Of a stretch of 12,252 nucleotides of DNA, positions 5,948-12,252 are shown piece after piece (position 1 is the stretch's first letter; every line of letters starts with the position of its first letter). Under the pieces are notes generated by a model. It made no database searches. It was not told the origin of the DNA and saw only the letters and a program-made list of their open reading frames with translations. Position numbers and translations under genes: made by a program. This DNA is from an uncultured Bacteroidota bacterium (GTDB lineage Bacteria > Bacteroidota > Bacteroidia > Bacteroidales > SZUA-534), in the NCBI GenBank assembly GCA_937885735.1, contig CALABN010000290.1, positions 1 to 12,252 of the forward strand, given 5' to 3'.

Positions 5948-6838
5948 TTACTCCTTGTACCTATCCGCCAACTTGCCCACAATCTCCACAAACTTCTTCC
6001 TTACCGATTCCGGATAGATGATTTCAACCGACTCGCCACGGTGCAGAATGTCGTAGAAGAACTCGTTGACAGGTGGCAGACAGTATTCAAATACCGAATA
6101 TTCATTGTTTGACTCTACCTCCACCTGCGACGAGTGCAGAGGAAGCGAGCGCAGGAAATTCGAGGCGTAAGCCGTGGCCTTCACCCTTATGGTCTCTGGC
6201 TTTATGTCGTCGTAGATAGATGCGCCGTAGCCCATTGACAGGAAATCATCAGGCGAGAAACCCGCAGGATACCTGAACGTTTCGCCAAGGAGGTTTATGT
6301 CACAGATTCTGTCAAGCGACAAAGTCAGAATCTTGCCGTCGGCGCAGTTTCGGGCATACAGGTACCAGCGCTTGAAGTGCACCTGAAGGAAATAAGGCTC
6401 CATGATTCGGGTGGTAGGTTCGTCCTTCCTGAACGACTTGTGCGTTATCTCTGCACGGCATCCCGACTTTAGGGCCTTCAAAAGCAAAGTCAGCCACTTT
6501 CGGCCCGAAGGCACGTCCTCGAGCATTATGCGGTCCTTCAACTCCTTTGCCTGGTTTATGGCTGTGGAAATGGCCAGGCTGTCGATTATCCACCTCGACG
6601 TCCGGTTGCTCTCCTCGTCGTCAATGTAGTACTCGTTGAAGCCGTTGCACTTGATGCAGACGCCGTACAAGTCGAAAATGTCATCCAAATTGTCATGAAA
6701 AGTGCGTGTCGCCAACGACTTGCCGTCAAACAGTTCGCTGTACTCCCATTTGTCCTTAATCTCTTTCAATGTGATAGGACCATTATTGTCAATGGTCTCC
6801 AAAAGCCATAGTAGTTTCTGTTGTTGCCTTGCCGACAT
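5948..6838 (-). CDS. WYL-domain transcriptional regulator 1
   Basis: A 296-residue cytosolic DNA-binding regulator. WYL proteins join an N-terminal helix-turn-helix to a WYL domain thought to bind nucleotides or nucleic acid, and often control defence or DNA-damage genes. Seen: an N-terminal region of about 75 residues (QQQKLLWLLETI, then LKEIKDKW) that aligns with regulator 2 at 10392-11300. The WYL signature is VHFKRWYLYAR (153-163; W158, Y159, L160), then LSLDRI and ETFRYPAGFSPDDF (186-199). A C-terminal beta/alpha segment follows (LPLHSSQVEVESNNEYSVFEY). The frame is open 45 codons further upstream, but the MSARQQQ start matches the paralogue and lies downstream of the promoter. It is divergent from the AAA ATPase gene, its likely target. 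Confidence 0.88.
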   Translation of the reverse strand: MSARQQQKLLWLLETIDNNGPITLKEIKDKWEYSELFDGKSLATRTFHDNLDDIFDLYGVCIKCNGFNEYYIDDEESNRTSRWIIDSLAISTAINQAKELKDRIMLEDVPSGRKWLTLLLKALKSGCRAEITHKSFRKDEPTTRIMEPYFLQVHFKRWYLYARNCADGKILTLSLDRICDINLLGETFRYPAGFSPDDFLSMGYGASIYDDIKPETIRVKATAYASNFLRSLPLHSSQVEVESNNEYSVFEYCLPPVNEFFYDILHRGESVEIIYPESVRKKFVEIVGKLADRYKE

Positions 6839-6948
6839 GTCTGATATTTTTTCTTTAAAAATATGAAAAAATGTTTCATTGTGCCAAAAATCCGCATACT
6901 GACCGTCTTTATTTGCCAACGAAATGGAACAACAAAAATTTAAAGGAT
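6839..6948. promoter_or_regulatory. Divergent promoter and operator region, WYL1 / AAA ATPase
   Basis: Minus strand: a -33 TTTG (6885-6888) and a TATTTTTA -7 (6856-6863) are spaced 21 bases apart. The spacer between them is filled by a perfect 6-bp inverted repeat ATGAAA/TTTCAT (6863-6879), which is where a repressor would act. Plus strand: TTTATTTG (6908-6915), one mismatch from TAnnTTTG, could serve the ATPase gene. The block 6882-6904, centred on TCCGCATAC, resembles 1524-1547. TTTTGGCACA on the minus strand (within 6880-6890) recurs before WYL2. Confidence 0.5.
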
Positions 6949-8694
6949 ATGAAAAACCAGAGTACAATCGCATTATTCACATTTCTATCTAAAAAATTGC
7001 AGTACAGTGGATTGAAGGTGCTGTCAAGAATCGATGGCCAGAATTTCATTTACGATGCATCGGACACTGACATGGAAGATGACAGAAGACCGCGCAGAAA
7101 ACGCACCATGGAATACTCTGACGGGCAGATTGACGAAATAATCGAACAGATTGACGACTTTGCCGAATACCTGAACCTGACAACACTGGAGACGGTTGCC
7201 CTGGTTGCCTTGTTCACCATACAGATAGAAGACAACGACAGGTCGGACATTGATGCGCTGTGCCGTTTTTTTGACACTCCGCTGATGGATTTGCTACCGC
7301 TCAAGGCAATCATCCCAAGACTGTACGACAAGGGCTATTTCAAGCAGAAGTACGAGTCGCGAGGCCGTTTCAGACGAATGTGCTCCAGAATGGACCCTGT
7401 GCTCGAAGACGCCATACTTAACAACAAGCCGTTCGCCATTTCGCCAAAGGAGGAAATCGACAGATACAAATTCTGCATCGCCATAACGGAGTTGGCCAAC
7501 AAGCGTCAGGACGAAGACATGCCTACGGATTCTTTCCTGAATGAGATGACCAGCATGGAAGAAGAGCACAAGGACCTGAAATTTGTGCAAAACACCATTA
7601 AAAAGTTGAAGGAACCCGAGTCAAGGGCATTGTTCTACATTATCTGCTGTTGTCACATTTCGAGCGAGAACACAAACATCGAGGATTTGGTCGAAACCAT
7701 ATACGACGACCATTCAAAGCGTTATTTTGTCGCATCAAAATTTATGAACGACACTCATCCGCTCATAAAGAAATGCCTGGTTGAAAAGAAACCCGCGACC
7801 TTCTTCAGCAGAACGAGCCTGACTCTCCTAAACGACGGCAAAAGGTTGCTGTTCGAGAAAGACTACGACACCGTATGCGACCGCGACATCGACGACGGAA
7901 GCATCATAAAGCCCGAAAAAATAGACAAGAAACAGTTGTTCTTCAGCGACGAGTTGACCGAGAAAGTGCTTTTCCTGCAAAATTCGCTCGAGGAGAAAAG
8001 GCTGAAGACCATACGCGCCAGACTCAAGGAGAAATCGATGCCACAAGGCATGACAGCCATCTTCTACGGACTTCCCGGCACAGGAAAGACCGAGACCGCC
8101 ATGCAACTTGCCAAGGCCACAGGTCGCAAGGTGATGCACGTTGACATCAGCAAGGCAAAGACGTGCTGGTACGGCGAAAGCCAGAAACTGGTGAAGCGGA
8201 TTTTCATCAACTACGCCGAGAAATGCAGGACCGAGAAACTGAAGCCTATACTGCTGTTCAACGAGGCCGATGCGCTTTTCGGCAAACGCAGTGAGAACGT
8301 CAATCACTCGACCGAACAGACCGACAACGCCATTCAGAACATCATTCTGGAGGAAATGGAGAAACTCGACGGCATAATGATAGCCACCACCAACCTGTCC
8401 AACAACCTCGACGATGCCTTCGAGCGCCGTTTCCTGTTCAAGATAAAGTTCGACAAGCCTACCATTGAGGCCAAGCGCAACATCTGGAAGAGCAAACTGC
8501 CCGCCCTTTCCGACGACGACTGCGACCGTCTTGCCACAAAGTTCGACTACACGGGAGGCGAGATTGACAATGTGGTGCGCAAGTTCACAATGAAGGAGAT
8601 ACTGGAAGATGCCCAAGCCGACTACCAGACCATTGCCAACCTTTGCATGGACGAGAAACTGAATAAGCAGACACGACCTACAGTGGGATATTGA
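6949..8694 (+). CDS. AAA+ ATPase of unknown role
   Basis: A 581-residue protein with an unrecognised helical N-terminal region of about 330 residues and a C-terminal AAA+ domain. Seen: Walker A GLPGTGKT (374-381), a Walker B-like LLFNEAD (435-441) in which Asn438 replaces the usual Asp before Glu439, sensor 1 in ATTN (Asn482), and an ERR arginine-finger motif (493-494). The domain resembles the FtsH/CbbX-like group of remodelling ATPases, so it probably acts on a protein partner. The start at 6949 is preferred over an in-frame ATG at 6871. It has AAAGGAT directly before it, and the upstream 26 codons overlap the operator and run through the regulatory block. It is divergent from WYL1, which probably controls it. 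It could also be a defence ATPase, but there is no direct evidence. Confidence 0.86.
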   Translation: MKNQSTIALFTFLSKKLQYSGLKVLSRIDGQNFIYDASDTDMEDDRRPRRKRTMEYSDGQIDEIIEQIDDFAEYLNLTTLETVALVALFTIQIEDNDRSDIDALCRFFDTPLMDLLPLKAIIPRLYDKGYFKQKYESRGRFRRMCSRMDPVLEDAILNNKPFAISPKEEIDRYKFCIAITELANKRQDEDMPTDSFLNEMTSMEEEHKDLKFVQNTIKKLKEPESRALFYIICCCHISSENTNIEDLVETIYDDHSKRYFVASKFMNDTHPLIKKCLVEKKPATFFSRTSLTLLNDGKRLLFEKDYDTVCDRDIDDGSIIKPEKIDKKQLFFSDELTEKVLFLQNSLEEKRLKTIRARLKEKSMPQGMTAIFYGLPGTGKTETAMQLAKATGRKVMHVDISKAKTCWYGESQKLVKRIFINYAEKCRTEKLKPILLFNEADALFGKRSENVNHSTEQTDNAIQNIILEEMEKLDGIMIATTNLSNNLDDAFERRFLFKIKFDKPTIEAKRNIWKSKLPALSDDDCDRLATKFDYTGGEIDNVVRKFTMKEILEDAQADYQTIANLCMDEKLNKQTRPTVGY

Positions 8695-8776
8695 TGCATG
8701 TCAATCCAAAGCAAAACATGTGAACGTGGATGCCGACTTGACTATAAGTAAACTCACACTATGAATGTCACAACTC

Positions 8777-8919
8777 GTCAGGAAAAATGTAGTGGCATGC
8801 CAAAAGTGGTCAAAAAAAATGTAGTGATATGCCAAAAGTGGTCAAGAAAAGTGTAAGGAATTGCCAAAAGTGGTCAGAAAAAATGTAACGATGTACGAAA
8901 AGTGGTCAAGAAAAATGTA
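8777..8919 (+). repeat. Direct repeat array, exact 32-bp period
   Basis: GTCA followed by an A-rich run and (A/G)TGTA recurs at 8777, 8809, 8841, 8873 and 8905, each step exactly 32 bp. CCAAAAGTGGTCA is perfect in the first three full units (8799-8812, 8831-8844, 8863-8876) and CGAAAAGTGGTCA ends the fourth. The variable part of each unit is about 10 bases. A weak sixth unit (GGAAAAGTGTA, 8942-8952) runs into the next start codon. A period of 32 is about three helical turns, so the copies face the same side of DNA. It is not coding, since 32 is not a multiple of three. Confidence 0.9.
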
Positions 8920-8925
8920 TATTTG
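8918..8925 (+). promoter_or_regulatory. -7 box of the DUF4143 ATPase gene
   Basis: TATATTTG is a perfect TAnnTTTG match located where the fifth repeat unit ends, 33 bases before the ATG. The -33 position falls within the fourth and fifth repeat units, so anything binding the array would interfere with or assist this promoter. Confidence 0.6.
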
Positions 8926-8958
8926 CATTGGATAATCATCGGGAAAAGTGTATAGACG

Positions 8959-10260
8959 ATGTACAGGACATTATACAAATCGCTGATTGACTGGAAGGCA
9001 AACCCACACCGAAAGCCTCTGATACTTAACGGAGCAAGACAGGTTGGGAAGACTTATCTCTTGTCCGAATTTGCGCAGAAGGAATATGCCAAATATGCCT
9101 ATTTCAGCTTGGACCGTCAAGATGATGTATGTCAAGTATTTGAACAAAACGGGGACACAGCAAGAATCATACGAAGCCTGTCGGCCATATCACAAGTAGA
9201 TATAACTCCAAACGACACACTGATTGTCTTAGATGAGATACAAGATTGTCCAAAAGCCTTGGAATCTCTTAAATATTTCTGCGAAAATGCACCTGACATA
9301 CATATTGCCGTAGCTGGTTCCCTACTTGGGATATCGCTACATCAAAATGTGTCATTTCCAGTAGGAAAAGTTGATGTGCTGAAACTATATCCATTGTCAT
9401 TTGAGGAGTTCCTGTTAGCAATGGGGAAAGACTTATTGGCAAAGGAACTCAAGGCTGGTGATTGGAACATTATCAATTCATTGTCAGCAGTGTTGATGGA
9501 CCTCCTCCGTCAATATTATTATGTTGGGGGAATGCCTTCCGCGGTTATGGCATATGTTCAAAATCTTGGATTGAACGAGGTTCGTAAGCGCCAAAGGCAG
9601 ATACTTGACGACTACTCGAAAGATTTCTCGAAACACGCGCCTGCCAATGTGGTGCCCAGGATTCAATTAGTATGGAACAGCATACCATCTCAATTAGCCA
9701 AGGACAACAAAAAATTCATCTACGGCGCGGTCAAGAAAAGCGGACGCGCATCCGAGTTTGAAATGGCAATCCAATGGCTTATTGATGCGGGGCTTGTCTA
9801 TAAAATAAGCCGTGTTTCCGCAGTGAAGATGCCGTTGAAATTCTACGAAGATTTCTCTGCATTCAAATTATTCATACTCGACATCGGGCTTCTTGGAGCC
9901 ATGGTTGAAGCGCCTGCAAGTTCCATCTTAGTCAATGACGGAATTTTCTCAGAATACAAAGGCTCATTTACCGAACTTTTTGTATGCTGTCAATTAATGA
10001 CTACAGGCATTCCTACCTACTACCATAGCAGAAATGATTCCATGATAGAATTGGATTTTGTAGTCCAAATTAACGAGAAAGTCTATCCTGTGGAAGTCAA
10101 GGCAGAGGAAAACGTTCAATCCAAATCGTTAAAAACCTTTATTACAAACAATCCCAGCCTTACAGGGATTAGATTGTCGATGAAAAACCACATTGACCAG
10201 GGTTGGGTGGAATGCATACCTTTGTTTGCCTTCACTGAAGAATTTACAAGGCGAATGTAA
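8959..10260 (+). CDS. AAA_14 / DUF4143 family ATPase
   Basis: A 433-residue protein of a family very common and often multi-copy in Bacteroidales, with unsettled function. Seen: an N-terminal P-loop GARQVGKT (25-32), Walker B TLIVLDEIQDC (87-97), and AGSLLGI (119-125), the usual sensor segment. The YPLSFEEFL element marks the end of the ATPase part. A winged-helix-like middle follows, then a C-terminal DUF4143 region with ELDFV (364-368) and YPVEVKAEE (376-384). The last two motifs match the PD-(D/E)xK nuclease-like core, with Asp366, Glu379 and Lys381 as candidate catalytic residues. Length is normal and the frame is intact. It has its own promoter within the 32-bp repeat array and no partner gene in the same transcript. 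Identification is firm; biological role is not known. Confidence 0.93.
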   Translation: MYRTLYKSLIDWKANPHRKPLILNGARQVGKTYLLSEFAQKEYAKYAYFSLDRQDDVCQVFEQNGDTARIIRSLSAISQVDITPNDTLIVLDEIQDCPKALESLKYFCENAPDIHIAVAGSLLGISLHQNVSFPVGKVDVLKLYPLSFEEFLLAMGKDLLAKELKAGDWNIINSLSAVLMDLLRQYYYVGGMPSAVMAYVQNLGLNEVRKRQRQILDDYSKDFSKHAPANVVPRIQLVWNSIPSQLAKDNKKFIYGAVKKSGRASEFEMAIQWLIDAGLVYKISRVSAVKMPLKFYEDFSAFKLFILDIGLLGAMVEAPASSILVNDGIFSEYKGSFTELFVCCQLMTTGIPTYYHSRNDSMIELDFVVQINEKVYPVEVKAEENVQSKSLKTFITNNPSLTGIRLSMKNHIDQGWVECIPLFAFTEEFTRRM

Positions 10261-10391
10261 TATTCTCCCCCTGGGCGATATTTGCCCATAATTTCCCACT
10301 CGACAGTTTTTTCAAAAAACTTTCATGCCTGTGCCTCGTTTTGGCACATCACTTCCGTATATTTGTATAAAACATTTAAAACTGTTGAGTC
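10261..10391 (+). promoter_or_regulatory. Promoter and operator region of the WYL2 operon
   Basis: TGGGC/GCCCA with a 7-base loop (10272-10288) could end the DUF4143 transcript, though it lacks a T-tract. GTTTTTT-C-AAAAAAC (10306-10320) is a perfect palindrome. TGTGCC/GGCACA (10330-10348) is an operator-like repeat just upstream of a perfect -7 TATATTTG (10358-10365), 26 bases before the WYL2 ATG. Its right half, TTTTGGCACA, also occurs before WYL1. Confidence 0.55.
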
Positions 10392-11300
10392 ATGGCAATC
10401 AATCAAACACAAAAACTAATCTGGCTGGTCAATACAATTCTAAACGCCAAGAAAATAGATTTAAAGGGCATAAACGACCACTGGCAAGATGAAATGTTCC
10501 TGAACGACGGAAGCGAACTGCCCAGACGCACGTTCAATAACTGGAAGGACAAAATCTTCGACATGTTTGGGCTTGAGATAAAATGCGACAGCAGTTACCA
10601 ATACTACATTTCAAATGCCGACGACTTGAAGGAGAACAGCATGGCCAAATGGTTGCTTGACACCTACTCCATCAGCAATTCGCTCAGTGGTTGCACGGCA
10701 ATAAAGGACCGCATCATCCTGGAAAACATTCCGAGCGGGAAGAAATACCTGAACCTTGTCATAGAGGCAATGAAGAAAAACCAGCGCATCAGCATCAAAT
10801 ACCACAATTACTGGAGAGACGATATCCGGGACCACGACTTGATGCCTCTCTGCGTGAAACTGTTCCACCAACGCTGGTACATGGTGGGGCGCGAAAACGG
10901 CATGGACAAATCGTTCTGCCTCGACAGAATCCACGAGTTTAGTTTATCGGACGAGACATTTGAATATCCCGCCGACTTCTCGCCAGAGGACTATTTCAGC
11001 AACTGCATCGGCATCATCAACAACCAGGACATAGAGCCTGAAGACATCGAACTATGGGTCTCATCAGAAGAGGCCAACTACATACGCGACCTGCCTTTGC
11101 ACGAGTCGCAGAAAGAGATTGAAAGAAATGACGACTACAGCTTATTCACAATAAGAGTGCGCCCTACATACGACTTTTACCAGGAAATACTCACATTCGG
11201 CGACCAGGTGGAAATCCAAAAACCAGAAGACGTACGGGAGAAAATGAAGTTAAAGGCAATCAATATGGCAAACAAGTATAAGCAACAACATAACAAATAA
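10392..11300 (+). CDS. WYL-domain transcriptional regulator 2
   Basis: A 302-residue paralogue of regulator 1 with the same order of elements. The N-terminal DNA-binding region (QTQKLIWLVNTI, then RRTFNNWKDKIFDMFGLEIKC) is followed by the WYL signature with Met in place of the Leu (LFHQRWYMVGR, W162 Y163 M164). CLDRIHEF, ETFEYPADFSPEDYF (188-202) and the C-terminal domain LPLHESQKEIERNDDYSLF come next. It probably represses or activates its own operon through the inverted repeat upstream. It is first in a three-gene run with a zinc-ribbon protein (10-bp gap) and an exonuclease (21-bp gap). The paralogy with regulator 1 suggests the two halves of the island are controlled by the same or related signals. 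Confidence 0.9.
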   Translation: MAINQTQKLIWLVNTILNAKKIDLKGINDHWQDEMFLNDGSELPRRTFNNWKDKIFDMFGLEIKCDSSYQYYISNADDLKENSMAKWLLDTYSISNSLSGCTAIKDRIILENIPSGKKYLNLVIEAMKKNQRISIKYHNYWRDDIRDHDLMPLCVKLFHQRWYMVGRENGMDKSFCLDRIHEFSLSDETFEYPADFSPEDYFSNCIGIINNQDIEPEDIELWVSSEEANYIRDLPLHESQKEIERNDDYSLFTIRVRPTYDFYQEILTFGDQVEIQKPEDVREKMKLKAINMANKYKQQHNK

Positions 11301-11310
11301 TTAATTTACA

Positions 11311-11604
11311 ATGGCAAGATTATTAACATACCTATGTTGCAAGTGCGACTACAGTGTACTTACAGAACCGGACGGACATTACTTGCTGGTAGCGGGCGAA
11401 TATGACAACTACATCTGCAAAAACTGCAATGAGATTGTGTCAATAAAAGCGGAACCAAAAGACGAGGAAGGAGAAAAACTTCAATGTCCGAACTGCCTCG
11501 CCACAGACAGCCTCGAAAAATGGAACCCCGTTGACGGTGCCTGCCCGAAATGTGGCGGTAAGATGAGTGTGGACAACAACGCATACGTCGTCATGGCAGA
11601 TTAG
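11311..11604 (+). CDS. Small zinc-ribbon protein
   Basis: A 97-residue protein with four CxxC pairs: CCKC at 9-12 (C9 and C12), CKNC at 36-39, CPNC at 59-62 and CPKC at 78-81, the last followed by GG. The first two pairs and the last two pairs probably make two zinc ribbons, separated by an acidic linker (EPKDEEGEK). Such small proteins usually bind nucleic acid or a protein partner, and this one may accompany the exonuclease encoded next. The gene ends in TAG, and the following seven codons are open and in frame with the exonuclease ATG, so readthrough would make a zinc ribbon-exonuclease fusion. The gene is well supported by its cysteine pattern and operon position; the function is inferred. 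Confidence 0.82.
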   Translation: MARLLTYLCCKCDYSVLTEPDGHYLLVAGEYDNYICKNCNEIVSIKAEPKDEEGEKLQCPNCLATDSLEKWNPVDGACPKCGGKMSVDNNAYVVMAD

Positions 11605-11625
11605 TCACTTCTTACATTTACCATT

Positions 11626-12114
11626 ATGGATAATTTTGTAGCCATAGATTTTGAGACAGCCAACTTTCATCGCACATCGGTATGCAGTGTAGGCATAGTG
11701 GTTTACAGGGACGGCGTCAAGGTTGACGAATACTACTCGCTCATAAAGCCTGAGCCCGAGTACTACAACACAAAATGCACCAGCATTAACGGACTCACTG
11801 CTGAAGACACAAAGGACGCCCCGCTCTTCCCCGACGTTTGGAAGCAGATTGAACCCAAGATTGCGGGACTGCCACTTGTGGCTCACAACAAGGCCTTTGA
11901 CGAGAATTGCCTAAAGGAGGTATTCAGACTCTACAACATGCACTATCCCAATTACGACTTTTACTGCACCCTGCAACAGTCGCGCAAATTGTGGCCCGAC
12001 ATAGAACATTGCCTCGACGTAATTGCCGAACGTTGCGGATATGACCTGAAGAATCATCACAACGCACTGGCCGATGCAGAGGCTTGTGCAGTAATTGCAA
12101 GACAAATTTTATAA
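11626..12114 (+). CDS. DEDDh 3'-5' exonuclease (DnaQ/epsilon-like)
   Basis: A 162-residue nuclease of the DnaQ-like RNase H fold, which removes nucleotides from 3' ends of DNA or RNA with two metal ions. All catalytic motifs are visible: FVAIDFETA with D8 and E10, VAHNKAFDENCL with D92, and HHNALADAEA with H145 and D150, the DEDDh arrangement. The protein ends straight after the catalytic domain (VIARQIL), with no polymerase, BRCT or WYL extension, which is common for stand-alone Bacteroidales members. It is last in an operon with WYL2 and the zinc-ribbon protein, pointing to a regulated role in nucleic-acid turnover, repair or defence rather than replication proofreading. Identification is firm; substrate is unknown. 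Confidence 0.93.
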   Translation: MDNFVAIDFETANFHRTSVCSVGIVVYRDGVKVDEYYSLIKPEPEYYNTKCTSINGLTAEDTKDAPLFPDVWKQIEPKIAGLPLVAHNKAFDENCLKEVFRLYNMHYPNYDFYCTLQQSRKLWPDIEHCLDVIAERCGYDLKNHHNALADAEACAVIARQIL

Positions 12115-12252
12115 GGTGAGTTCAATAAATTCACCGTTTGAAATATAAATACAACAAAATGGGATATATGAACTTTTCGGCGCTTTTTGTTTTTTATCGG
12201 TATCTTTATGGTTCGCTTCGCAGTTCTTTCTTGGTTTCGGCAATGTTCGAAC
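12115..12252. other. Downstream flank with hairpin; possible gene end on the minus strand
   Basis: An 8-bp stem with one G-T pair and a CAATA loop lies at 12115-12135 directly after the exonuclease stop, without a T-tract. T-rich DNA (12183-12194) follows. On the minus strand a frame entering from the window end closes with TAA at 12206 after NIAETKKELRSEP, a plausible hydrophilic C-terminus of a convergent gene. The piece is too short to identify. Confidence 0.3.

Noticed and set aside
5767..6021. Plus-strand frame of 84 codons
   Set aside because: Its second half is antisense to the WYL1 C-terminus, it is rich in Pro, Thr and Ser as shadow frames often are, and it has no recognisable domain.
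6871..6948. Upstream start for the AAA+ ATPase
   Set aside because: The 26 extra codons cross the operator and -7 region. The ATG at 6949 has a ribosome site directly before it.
7828..8616. Long minus-strand frame of 262 codons
   Set aside because: It lies wholly antisense to the AAA+ domain, whose frame carries all the ATPase motifs. Its composition is that of a shadow frame.
8761..8793. Ten-codon frame (MNVTTRQEKC) before the repeat array
   Set aside because: Too short, with no ribosome site, and it ends inside the repeats.
8777..8952. CRISPR array
   Set aside because: Units are contiguous with a 32-bp period and only about 10 variable bases. There are no spacers of normal length and no cas genes.

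Overview
The window looks like an accessory island in a Bacteroidales genome, most likely Prevotella or a close relative. Supporting this are promoter -7 boxes of the TAnnTTTG type, weak Shine-Dalgarno sites, moderate to low GC, and protein families typical of gut and oral Bacteroidales (abiE toxin-antitoxin, DUF4143 ATPase, WYL regulators, a short DEDDh exonuclease). No rRNA, tRNA, CRISPR array, integrase, transposase or phage structural gene is visible.

Layout. (1) Bases 1-1137, minus strand: an abiE pair. The antitoxin abiEi is intact. The toxin abiEii is interrupted by an in-frame TAG inside its conserved CFA-PDLYA stretch. A 43-bp inverted repeat lies upstream of the antitoxin promoter and is a good operator candidate. 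(2) Bases 1215-1609: a gene-free leader with a hairpin, a C8 tract and a promoter. (3) Bases 1610-5713, plus strand: a tight run of seven small genes, the most unusual part of the window. Four open with nearly the same 19-20 residue tag (MNIKxxxNRNxxSR followed by [SG]DS), and a fifth carries a degenerate form. After the tag the four share only a diverged DUF3293-like core, while the fifth has a different, DUF4160-like body. A short motif (basic/polar residue, hydrophobic, any, Asp, Ser) recurs about twelve times over six of the proteins, often at the tag boundary. This fits a family of proteins carrying a common address or processing signal. That reading is inference, modelled on the capsid-targeting propeptides of T4-like internal proteins.

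(4) Bases 5714-5947: a convergent intergenic region with a copy of a 32-bp block also present before the fifth gene, and a 17-bp direct repeat. (5) Bases 5948-8694: a WYL regulator (minus) diverging from a large AAA+ ATPase (plus), with operator-like repeats between them. (6) Bases 8777-8958: an exact 32-bp-period repeat array running into the promoter of a DUF4143 ATPase gene (8959-10260). (7) Bases 10392-12114: an operon of a second, paralogous WYL regulator, a four-CxxC zinc-ribbon protein and a DEDDh 3'-5' exonuclease.

The two WYL promoters share a TTTTGGCACA element. The divergent WYL/AAA region also shares a TCCGCATAC-centred block of about 23 bp with the promoter of the tagged-gene cluster. 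Toxin-antitoxin, WYL regulators, AAA+ ATPases and a nuclease together resemble a defence or stress-response island, but no known defence system can be named from this sequence alone.
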